Of a DNA stretch of 64,000 nt, positions 29,940 to 39,252 are shown piece after piece (the first letter of the stretch is position 1; the number at the start of each line of letters is the position of its first letter). The stretch is taken from contig CM030942.1 in the NCBI GenBank assembly GCA_018136815.1, positions 2,617,546 through 2,681,545 on the forward strand, given 5' to 3'. Source of the DNA: Isochrysis galbana (Eukaryota > Haptophyta > Isochrysidales > Isochrysidaceae). The position numbers and the translations under genes are program-made. The notes below the pieces were generated by a model. That model had not been told where the DNA came from and did not search any database. It was given only the letters and a program-made list of their open reading frames with translations.

Positions 29940-30127
29940 CTACGAGCCAGCAGTGAGCCGAGGAGGCGCATCGGAGCGTGAGGACCTCATCGAGAGTGAG
30001 GCTCCACAACACGCTCTGCATCGCCTCAGCGTGGACACTTGGCACGCCACTCTCAGCAACCGCGGCAAGTCGAGTCTGCAGCCGACACAGGGCCGCCCGA
30101 CGAGACTCTTGACGACGTGCGAATGCA

Positions 30128-32188
30128 TAGGGCGGTCAAACAGGGCTTTTAACTTCTAAGGGTGAAAATTCACTAAGTCAAGATCGAGGTTTTATCGCGA
30201 GATCTTAGGATATGCTACTGGAAATGGGTATATTAGGCAGAATCTAATGAGAAATATGCACATTTTCGACGCCATTCAACACACAGGCCCCAAAACGTTT
30301 TCGCGCTCGGGCGAAATCGACGTCGACCACAAAAGTGCACCACAGGTCGCGCTGTGCGACGCGCGCCTGCGTTCCCCGGGCACGGTTACCCCCGGGCAGG
30401 CAGTACAAAACCCTGCGCGGGCGCACCGCGTCGCCTGCGCCCTCCACCTCGCCCCTGCTGGCATCTACTGCCAGCCCCTCGCGCGTATGCAGTGCGCGGC
30501 AGGCCGCGAAGCGTCAAAATGACGGTGCTGCGCATGATGGGCTGCCCCATCACGCGCGGCACCGCCTCAGCATGGTGGGAGCGGGTGCCTGCTGGCCTCC
30601 TGGCCGCGCAGACCCTCGCCAGAGCGGCCACAGGCCGCGTGCGAGGCCACTGGCGAGGCCAGCGACCATCGCTGCGGCCGCCATCGCGCGCCGCCGCAGG
30701 AGAAAAAGATCAACTTGATTATAGTTTTGCCAAATTATAATCTTAGTAATTCTTATTTTAGTCTTCATTTCACCAGTCCAAGACACATATGAGCACAATA
30801 CATGACCATCAGCATGCCCAAATGCCAATGATCCGGTAGCCAACCAGTCTTACCATATGAGACTGTCGAATCATCGAGAGAAAAGGAGGGGTTGTCTCTC
30901 GAAATCGAACGTGAGACGCTCGAAAACACGAGCATGTCCGTCAATTCAGCACGTCAATGCGAAAACAAAACTACTTTTTGTGCTCCATGTTGGGATGTTG
31001 TGCTATAAAAACGGGAGAACCATTGACTGGCCCGTGCTTGGCGGGCACGACCTGTGTGTCTCCGAACGTGAATGGCCTTGGAGGTCATCCGTGTGTACAA
31101 AAAATTCCAAAAGTTGGCTCGAGATGAGCGCAAAGCAGCCGGTGTCCAATCGTGATTCACGACACGATTGCCCACAGAAATCGATCGCAACCATCACGCC
31201 TGAAGCTTTCAGGCCGGTGCTTGGCTAGATTACATATTGAATCTACTAGTAGCCAAAAGAACGGGCGGTGTAGAGCTCCGAATTCGCCCTTCTGCCCAAT
31301 TTTTGAGCCCTCCGTGCGGAGAAAAATTCTCCCTTTAGACGTCAAACAAAAAGCTATCAATTCCACAGTACTGTTCGGCCGCGCGCGTCGCGCCGTCGCA
31401 GATCACGCTGCAGGCTAGCTTAAATTACATTTCTAGATTGCTACCAGCCCTATGATGCACGTGAAAATCCGAGGAGCCGACGAAAACATAGAGAGAACAC
31501 CTGCCGCCGATGCTCTGGTTGAGCATTGGCGGCAGGTGTTCTCCCTGCCTCACAGCGTCGAAAGACGAGTCGGGAACCTGACGTTTGGGGCGGCAGAGGC
31601 ACTGTAGGTACGGGCCTCGTCGACCTGCGCCAGAGCGGGCGCGATCGGCAGCGCACCTGTCCCGCCAGCGGCCAACAAACTTTTGTCGACCAGCGAGCAG
31701 CATCGAGCGCCATGGCGTCCTGGTGCTCCAGCTCCTCGTCAATCGCGAGCCCGGGCGAATCCTGCGGGGCGAGGGTCGGGACAGTCATGGAGCATCCTAT
31801 GACAGCCTAATGGGCCGTGTGCGAGCTGTGTGTGGTGCGCATGTGCATGCGCGGACGTCATCGCTGGGGCACCAGGGTTTGAAATTTGCTTTATTGGCAA
31901 TATGGGGCGTCGGACCCCTAATTTAATAGGTGTGTAGGCACCTTTTAGACTAAAGAAACACATCTCTCAGTGGGAGCGACGTCCAGTTCGGCTCGTGTGA
32001 GCCGCCAGAGCGTGTGCAAGGGGGGGGGGTCCGACGGGACTTCGCACCGTCTTTTCGGACGAGGATTCTGAAAAGGCGGGGAGACCCTCCGAGGCGCTCT
32101 CGCCGGGGCTTTCCGCTCACGGTCAAAAATGTCGACCCCCCCCAATATTAGTACTTAAAAAGCCCTGTTTGACCGTTTGACCGCCCTA
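30128..32188. mobile_element. ~2.06-kb DNA transposon with TAGGGCGGTCAAAC ends and 7-bp target duplication
   Basis: Left end TAGGGCGGTCAAACAGGGCT (30128) and right end, read on the minus strand from 32188, TAGGGCGGTCAAAC with the GGTCAAAC unit doubled before AGGGCTTTTTAA. Direct repeats GAATGCA lie at 30121-30127 and 32189-32195. No transposase is recognisable inside; frames are short. Relatives are at 7781, 38190-38290 and 38690-38757. The superfamily is not clear, because a 7-bp duplication does not match the 8 bp of hAT. Confidence 0.8.
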
Positions 32189-32195
32189 GAATGCA

Positions 32196-32914
32196 GTGCG
32201 GGTCCAGCGCCTTGGCACCCGGCCCTTGAGGTTGAGGGAGACGCACAGCCATTGCAATTGGTCAGTGGTTGGCATTGGTGGCGCATTGAGCGTCGGCCAC
32301 ATGCAGGCGCTTGATGAGACAGTCGCAGCCCAGCCGACCCTTGCTTGCGCGCTCTGAAGACTGTCGATCGCACGCATCACTGCATGATGCGCATGCTCGG
32401 CCTCGGCCGCAGCGTGTGCCCTGAGATCATGCATTGTCGCAAACTTGCGCGAGCAGCAGCGCTGGGTTTCTGCCAGGATGGTAGGAGGTGTGCGCATGTG
32501 CAGGCATCCCATGGCGCTCAGTGGGCACCAGGGGCCCTGGTGCATGCGCGCGAGCGCAAGTGCGCACTCCGCCTCGGGCTCCGATGCACTGTCCACTGGA
32601 CGGAGGAGGGACATTGGCGCGAGAGGAGAGGCAAAGAAACAGGGGGAGGGGGTACAGAAGGGGGGGGAGGGGGGGGGGTAGGGGGGGTAGGGGGGGTCCT
32701 GAATTTTTTTATATCCTATTCACGGGGCATTTGTAAAAAAAACAACCAAACCTGAGGTTGCAGCCTCTTTTAAGGCCTGTAACCGGATAACTGGGTATCG
32801 TGCTACTCACCTACCCACATCCGATTTCCACTACCCACCTCCATGTGGGTAGGGGGGGGCTACTACTCACTGGTTCCGAATCTAAAACTATTGTTGTAAT
32901 TCGAGCCTCGAGCG
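32196..32914. other. Intergenic, no gene recognised
   Basis: Short frames only. A G-run block (32640-32695) precedes the repeat-associated ORF. Confidence 0.3.
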
Positions 32915-33211
32915 ATGGAGCGCGCGCCGACCGCTCCTGATCCCCAGCCCCAGCCCCTCGCCGTCACGACGCCCCACAGGGGCCGCCCCAAGCCGCCGGA
33001 GCCGGAGCCGAAGCGCTCGCAGGCCGCCAGCCTTACGGCGAGCATTCGTGGAAACAACACGCTGCCGGCTTTTTTTGGAAGCAAGCGCTTGGAGATGTTC
33101 GTACCATTAAAATCCCTAAGGGAAAACAACTACTCTGTACACTGGAAGGGGTCCGGGGTGAGAGCCAATATGGTACAACCTTCTTCACAAAGCGCCGGCA
33201 ATATACACTAA
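32915..33211 (+). CDS. Repeat-associated open frame starting MERAPTAPDPQ
   Basis: 98 codons. Its first ~30 residues match those of the minus-strand frame at 4924-4406, and the leader AAAACTATTGTTGTAA is also shared. It then diverges (SIRGNNTLPAFFGSKRLE...). It is probably the 5' part of a mobile-element ORF. Function unknown. Confidence 0.35.
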   Translation: MERAPTAPDPQPQPLAVTTPHRGRPKPPEPEPKRSQAASLTASIRGNNTLPAFFGSKRLEMFVPLKSLRENNYSVHWKGSGVRANMVQPSSQSAGNIH

Positions 33212-33540
33212 ACTCCCACAGGGGCTAAATGTTTCACATGATGTGTAGGCCCCCCCTCGCTGCTCCGTCGCCGTTCACTCGCGGAAACAGAGAAGAAAAG
33301 CCCGCGGGTCATTCATAGTACGAGTGGCGATATTCTTGAGCTTTTGCTCAGACTTCGAGTTGTGAAATGCTGAAGGTAGATCCTTCATTGTTTACTTGAA
33401 GATGTGTCCGGTGTTTGTGCCCTCCACTGACACTGCGAAGAGGCGTGAGTTGTTTGTGAGCGGGGGGGGAGAGGGGGGGGGAGAGAGAGAGAGAAATTGA
33501 GAGAGAGGAAAGGGAAAAAGAGAGAGAAAAGAAAAAAGAG

Positions 33541-33747
33541 GAGGGAGGGGAAATGGGGAGGAGGAAGAGATTGAGAGAGAGAAGAGAGAGAGGGAGAGAG
33601 AGAGAGAGACCGTGACATATCCCTCTCTCTCCCTCTCTCCCTCTCTTTCTCTCTCTTCCTCTCTCTCTCTTCTCTCCCTCTTTTTCTCACCACCCTCCCT
33701 CCCTCCCTCTCTCTCAATCTCTTCCTCCTCCCCATTTCCCCTCCCTC
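33541..33747. repeat. Perfect 41-bp inverted repeat upstream of the FHA gene
   Basis: GA-rich arm 33541-33581 (core GGGGAAATGGGGAGGAGG) is the exact reverse complement of CT-rich arm 33707-33747, separated by 125 bases of GA then CT. The arms are not simple dinucleotides, so the match is not chance. Confidence 0.85.
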
Positions 33748-33845
33748 TCTTTTCTCTCTATTCTTCGCTTTTTCTCACCTCCTTCTTCCACCCCTCCCTC
33801 CCCCTTCTCGCCCCCCCCCCTCACCCCCTCCCTCTCCCTCTCTCC

Positions 33846-36527
33846 ATGGCGTCTGCCCCTCCTCACCGGCTGCGGCTACGCCCCACCCGCGCTCCAGAAG
33901 GCGTGGCCGAGGTGGTGCTCGAGGGCGAGGGGCCTCACTGGGTCGGCCGCTGGCGCGAGAGAGCCGCGCTCTGGCTCAATGACAGGGGAAAGCCGTGTAA
34001 AGCCTCGAGGCTTCACGCGAGGCTCGAGCCTCCGCACACCCGTGGAGCCTGCTGGCTCGTGGTGGACAACGGGAGCTCCAACGGGACGTACGTCAACGGG
34101 GCGCGCGTCAGCACAGCGCCCCTCCGTGTGGGTGATAGTGTGGGGTTCGGCTCGGCCGTCGAGAGAGAGGAGCGGCAGGCGGACGATGAGATACCCACCT
34201 TTCACTTTGTGGTGGTGGGAGTGGGCGAGGAGGATGGAGAGGGAACTAGGCAGGTGGAGAAGGAGGGAAGGGCGGATAAGGGAAGGGTGAGGGACGAGGC
34301 GCAGGGCGGGCGGGCTGCCGCTCTTGTCCGCGCCGCCGTCGGTGCGGTCGTGCCAGCCGAGAGGCCTGCCTCAGCAGCGTCAGCGCTTGGTTCGCCCACG
34401 GGGCGAGGGCGGCCGAATAGCCGTGCTGCGCGTGCGGCGGAGGCTTTCGCGCAGGGCGACGCAGAGGCCGCAGAGGCGGAGAGTCAGGCTGAACAGCTTG
34501 CGGGGAGGATGGCCGACGGTCTCGCCTCGCCCGTCCGCCACGGCGAGAAAGAGACGCTCCTCTCGCTGTTAGCGCACGTGCGGCGGCACGCAGCTCGCGC
34601 ACGCGCTGAGCGCGACATCGCGCTCGCCGAGGGACGGGCGGCGCTGGGCACGATGCGCACTGAGCTGGAACAAATAGAGCAGTCGATGGCTCCAGTGCGC
34701 GCGCATGCAGATGACGGTGCTGCCCAGCCGGTGCAGCTCTCGCAGTTTGTCCAAACGGTCACGGTCGAGATGCGCGACACGGCCACGGAGCCGCCCGAGG
34801 CAGCTGTGCCGCCTGCGCGTGCTGAGATGATTCGGGCCGCAGACGACGTCGTGGCCGTGCGCTCCCAGGTTGGTGCTGTAGCTCCCACCGTGCGCCGCGA
34901 CGTGGCGGCACCGGAGGCGATGCGCGCCCGCGGCCCGCCGTTGTTTACACACCTCGCCGCCACCCCACTGTTGGTGGATATGGAGGATGAGGTGGTCCCG
35001 AAGACGGGGTGCGCAGGCACCACTGAGAGCAGCGATGAAGATGGCGACGGCCTCGATGAGTCCCTTGCTTCCGGGATTGGCCATCATCACCTCACGCGGC
35101 GCGGCGTGCAGCGCCCACCGGGTGCACCAGCTGCAGCCGTGGCTTGGGATGAGCTTGCACAGGCCGCAACTGAGAGCGATCGTGCGGATGGAGGTGAGAC
35201 GCCCACAATGGCCAACGGCTCGGCCTCGGGCGCGCCGTGCACCGCCCAGGCGTCCCTGGCCTCCGATATGGTAGCGGTGGCCGAGGCGGCGGCTGCATCA
35301 GCGCGCGAGGCCCAAGTGGCTGCGGAGCTGCGCCTCGCGGCAGCGGAGGCGGAGGCGAGCGAGCTCCGGAGGGAGTTGCTCGAGCTCAAGGGACGTAGCC
35401 ACGCCATGAATGAGGCGGCCGCGCGCGAGGCAGTCGCAGGTGCGGCCGAGGCGGCGGTGGCGGCAGTGGCCCAAGCCAAGGCTGAGGCCGAAGAGCGCCT
35501 TCGCCTGGCTCAACTAGCTGCAAGCGAGCGCGAGGCGATGCTTCGCAGCTCGGCGTCCAGCGATCTGCATAAGCTGCGCACTGAGCTGGCGGTGGCACAG
35601 GAAGCTACAGCAAAGGCGGAGGAGCGAGCGCTTGCGGCCGAGGCGACCGCGGCAAGCGCCCTGGTCGAGGCGAGAGAGGTCGCCCGGCAGGCGGAGGCGA
35701 AGGCGGCTGAGGGACTGTGCGCTCAACTGGCGGAGGCGCGGAAGGCAATGGCGGACGCGGAGTTGCGGGCGCTCGCGACGGAGGCCACCGCGGCCAGTGC
35801 CTTGGCCAAAGCGAACGAGCCTGGCTCGCGCGCTGATAAGGCGGATAGGCTACGCGCCGAGCTGGTATCGGCGCATCGGGCCGTGGTGGAGGCGGAGCAG
35901 CGAGCGCGCACTGCGGAGGAGACGGCAAAGTGTGCCATGGCGATGGTGGGTGAGGCGAGGTTGCAGGTCGAGGCTACTGACCAGCTACGTGCCGAGCTGG
36001 CAGAGGCGCAGCGGGCTGCGGCGGAGGCTGAGTACCGAGCGCGAACAAGGGAGGAGTTGTCCGAGGTTGCGCCGGCGCGAGCGGGCGAGTTGGGAGCGCG
36101 GGCGGAGGGATCGGAACGGTTGCGCTCTGAGCTCGTGACGTCTCGACAAGCTGAGGCGGAGGGGGAGAAGCGAGCGCGAGCGGCAGAGGAGACGGCCAGC
36201 CGCTCGTCTGTCAAGCCGAGCGCGGCCCAGCCGAGCGCGTGGCATATTTTGCCCCAGGTGGATGACCCGTCCAATCTGAAGGGCACGGTGGGAGGCGTCT
36301 TGCGTCAATCTTCCTGCTCTCAGCAAGCATCCTCGGCCATGGCGTCCAATTCGGGCGTCATCAGCCGAAGCGGCACGAGCGATGGCGCGGAGCTCTCTAG
36401 TGGCGAGGCCTCTGCGACCCGTTGGCGAGGTGTGCAACGAGGGTCGCAAGGCGAGGGCGCCCGCGTTGCGGCCGAAAAGTCGAGCATCTTTAGTAGGTTG
36501 ATGGGATGGTCATCGCGCAAGCCGTAG
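33846..36527 (+). CDS. FHA-domain protein with long Ala/Glu-rich coiled coil
   Basis: The ATG at 33846 directly follows a CT-rich leader and gives 893 residues. The frame is open further upstream, but only as CT-repeat. Residues ~5-125 form a forkhead-associated domain: VGRWRERAALWL, the SRLHARLE core, and DNGSSNGTYVNGARV. The RLHA and SSNGTYVNG motifs are the phosphothreonine-binding loops. From ~150 the protein is low complexity, and ~480-820 is a coiled coil of Ala/Glu/Arg repeats (AEARKAMADAELRALATEA and similar). The C-terminus (SIFSRLMGWSSRKP) is distinct. Family knowledge: FHA proteins bind pThr peptides in DNA-damage, cell-cycle or flagellar assemblies. The role here is unknown. No introns are needed. 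Confidence 0.85.
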   Translation: MASAPPHRLRLRPTRAPEGVAEVVLEGEGPHWVGRWRERAALWLNDRGKPCKASRLHARLEPPHTRGACWLVVDNGSSNGTYVNGARVSTAPLRVGDSVGFGSAVEREERQADDEIPTFHFVVVGVGEEDGEGTRQVEKEGRADKGRVRDEAQGGRAAALVRAAVGAVVPAERPASAASALGSPTGRGRPNSRAARAAEAFAQGDAEAAEAESQAEQLAGRMADGLASPVRHGEKETLLSLLAHVRRHAARARAERDIALAEGRAALGTMRTELEQIEQSMAPVRAHADDGAAQPVQLSQFVQTVTVEMRDTATEPPEAAVPPARAEMIRAADDVVAVRSQVGAVAPTVRRDVAAPEAMRARGPPLFTHLAATPLLVDMEDEVVPKTGCAGTTESSDEDGDGLDESLASGIGHHHLTRRGVQRPPGAPAAAVAWDELAQAATESDRADGGETPTMANGSASGAPCTAQASLASDMVAVAEAAAASAREAQVAAELRLAAAEAEASELRRELLELKGRSHAMNEAAAREAVAGAAEAAVAAVAQAKAEAEERLRLAQLAASEREAMLRSSASSDLHKLRTELAVAQEATAKAEERALAAEATAASALVEAREVARQAEAKAAEGLCAQLAEARKAMADAELRALATEATAASALAKANEPGSRADKADRLRAELVSAHRAVVEAEQRARTAEETAKCAMAMVGEARLQVEATDQLRAELAEAQRAAAEAEYRARTREELSEVAPARAGELGARAEGSERLRSELVTSRQAEAEGEKRARAAEETASRSSVKPSAAQPSAWHILPQVDDPSNLKGTVGGVLRQSSCSQQASSAMASNSGVISRSGTSDGAELSSGEASATRWRGVQRGSQGEGARVAAEKSSIFSRLMGWSSRKP

Positions 36528-37010
36528 TAGTGCTGTACTAGGTAGTAGAGTCTGCTCACGCACTAGACACTGGCTGCGGTGCGTGATACTAAGATCAGAA
36601 AACCAGCTTCGTTGAGAGTGGAGAGCATCACGCTCATTGAGAGTGGAGAGCATCACGCTCGTTGTGCGTATCCTGTGCCTTTGCGACGTTGTACGGAGGT
36701 CAAACTGGGATTGCTTTTTACTTTTTAAGCATTATTAGCGCTAATTAATAGTTAATAGGGCAAGGGGCTTGTGGGCTGCATTTTTTGCGAGCGTGACGTG
36801 ATGCCCAATACAAAACCTCCACGGGGGGCCTCTTGCCACTACGAAGATCTTCGCCACAAGAAATGGTGCGATTCGCCTCCCCCCCCTCTCCCTGTTGCGT
36901 TTATTTATGCTAAATGGTGCCGGGGGGGGGGGGGGAACACCATTTTCCATTTTCCTCGCGGAATTTTTCGTTGCGGCGCGTGAGCCCCGCCCCTGGAGTT
37001 CTTTTATTTA
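36528..37010. other. Intergenic with a repeat shared with 63034-63165
   Basis: GTGGAGAGCATCACGCTC is repeated in tandem (about 36618 and 36643). 36772-36900 (GGGCTGCATTTTTTG, ATGCCCAATA, AATGGTGCGATTCGCC) recurs at 63034-63165. Confidence 0.55.
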
Positions 37011-37575
37011 TGTCGAACACGCGATGACTACTGGCTCGTAGGCAGAGGGCCGTTCGATCGAGCCGGCGCTAGGATCCCTGGGCCCGCTATCATCTCGAGG
37101 AGGGCCGCGTGCTCTCGGTCGCGCTTTTCGTCGCGAAGTTGTTGAGCATCGATCGTGGACTGCATGTGAGCGAGGCGGTCGGCCAAGAGGTCGGCGACGG
37201 AGGGAGCCTCGCTCACGTGTTCCCACGCACTGTAGTCAAGCGGGTGAGGGTGGGAGTCGAGCCCCGGGTAGCCCGAGGTCTTGAGGGAGGCGAGCTCAGC
37301 TCGCTCGCGGAGTGGGTCGACGAGCAGCGGCTCGTCTGACAGAGCGGCGGATGGCGCCGCCGTGTCGGAAGGGTCTTGCGGAGGCTCAGAGCCGCCGGTT
37401 CCGACAAAGTGGACCCCTTGTGGGCTGAAAGGAGTTCCCGCTGTTCCCATGGGCAGAGAGGGAGCGGGACTATGAGAGGGCGCGGTCGTAGGTAGGCGCC
37501 AAAGCAGAATTTGTGCTTGTCGAACACGCGATGACTACTGGCTCGTAGGCAGAGGGCCGTTCGATCGAGCCGGCG
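37011..37575 (-). mobile_element. Remnant unit bounded by a 58-bp direct repeat, with a gag-like frame
   Basis: 37011-37068 and 37518-37575 are the same 58 bases (TGTCGAACACGCGATGACTA...AGCCGGCG). Between them the minus strand encodes 140 codons from the ATG at 37450 (DPLRERAELASLKTSGYPG, then a helical ADRLAHMQSTIDAQQLRDEK). The last codons run into the repeat. Terminal direct repeats plus a helical acidic/basic frame suggest a deleted LTR element. The class is uncertain. Confidence 0.4.
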
Positions 37576-39252
37576 GCTGACGCGGCCCTATAGGATTCGT
37601 TGATTGCTGTTTGCGGGAAAATGTCAGAAAGGTCATAATAAGAATCGGGTCTGACAGTGTCTGCCATCATACGTGGCGAGTGGAAGGACGGACGGAAGGC
37701 CGGAGGAGGGCGACGCGCGGCGTCGGAGAGTAGATACGAGACTAGCTAGCGAGCTAGTGAGAGAGAGAGAGAGTGAGAGCTTCTTAGGTCCAAGGTAGGC
37801 TTGAGGGACTACACGCGTGATATCCCCAAGAAAACTCCCACCCATCAGAGTCAGACAAACTAACCCAAACAGGGCGAACACTAACCACACTCGGACGGAC
37901 GGCAAGGCGTCGGTACTAGGGCAATTCAGCGACGCGCAGAGCATGCGGCAGAGGGGTCACCACAACAAGGGCAGACCTCGCTGGGGGAGCTGCGACCGAA
38001 GTATAACAGAAGACGGACGACAGTCGTGGAACGTTTGCGAGGTATAACAGAAGACGGACGACAGTCGTGGAACGTTTGATGACTTCAAGAGAAAGTAGGA
38101 GAAGAGGCGAGATGCCCATCGACGAGACCTTGAGACTTAAAATAACTCACAGGTTATAAGTAAAAGTCTGTCCTCGTATGGAATACGACAATTTATGGGC
38201 TTGGGAGGACGGTCAAACAAATGCAACCCCCCCCAACGTGCTAGTAGCTAGTAGCTAGTGCAGTCATTATCATTGGCTTTGACCGCCCTTCCCTACCAGG
38301 GGAGAGCTGGAAAATAGTGCTTGAAAAGCGTGAATGACCGGGCTATCGCCCTACTTCAAGGACGAATGGACCCCCCCCCCCCCCCCCCGGTGCTTTTTCC
38401 TGGTGAGTCGCCCGACGTAGCACGTCGGTCCGCCTTATACTGGGGTTTCCCCCACTGTAATTTGTGGGGGTCATAATGGGAGCCGGGGATTTGCGAGGGG
38501 GCAGATCTGTAGGGATGCATATGTGTATGTGGCTCTTGTGCCATCACTTCAAGGCGTGCGGGCAGGTGCGCTGAGGGGTGTCGTGATAGCACCGGGCTGC
38601 AGTGGCAGTGCAGTGGTACTAACGCGCAGATGCTTTTTATTATTATTCGCTCAATATTGTCAACTAGTTGTTTCGTGACATAACCTCAATTTTGCCTCGG
38701 TCAATATTCACCCTTAGGGGGTAATAACGGCTGTTGCTCTTATTTGACCACCCTAAAACTTATATCGTGCACGGCACGCTGATTCGGTGCCACCAGTCCA
38801 ACGCCTTAATTGGAACAACAAGACAAACGTCTCACCCGACCGTCACTTGCGGCATTGGGCAATGCTTCATCATCGAGCCTTCTCTTGGCCAACCATCGTG
38901 TTTGGCTAGGCATGACGTCGCAGCCGAATCACTATAGTGACCTGGCAATGGGCATGGTTGGCATGCGCGAGATGCGTCCATTGCGCCGGTGTGTGTAGTG
39001 GTGAGACGTGTGACCTTGCGCGCTGCACATCTGGTAGTGTCATATGCGGCACGACTGTTTAATGTCGGCACGAGGCATGAGCCAAGAAGACTCACGCGGG
39101 ATCACATCTCTGCCCTCTGGAGAGCATAGACGTTGTGGGGCACGAAGCGCAAGCGCATGCCGTGCGCACCGGCGTGGCGCTGGGACGAGGCCGCCACCCC
39201 AAAGAGCGAGATAGGCGCGATGGTCGCTGCGAGTTAGTGTCATGCCTGGGGC
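37576..39252. other. Repeat-rich intergenic region
   Basis: A ~38-bp tandem duplication (GTATAACAGAAGACGGACGA..., 38000-38078), an inverted match to 7960-8570 (38020-38200), and a ~90-bp miniature element with GGACGGTCAAAC/TTTGACCGCCC ends (about 38194-38287). Also the leader-like repeat shared with 23231-23340 (38380-38480) and an end of the TAGGG family (38690-38757). No host gene seen. Confidence 0.5.
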
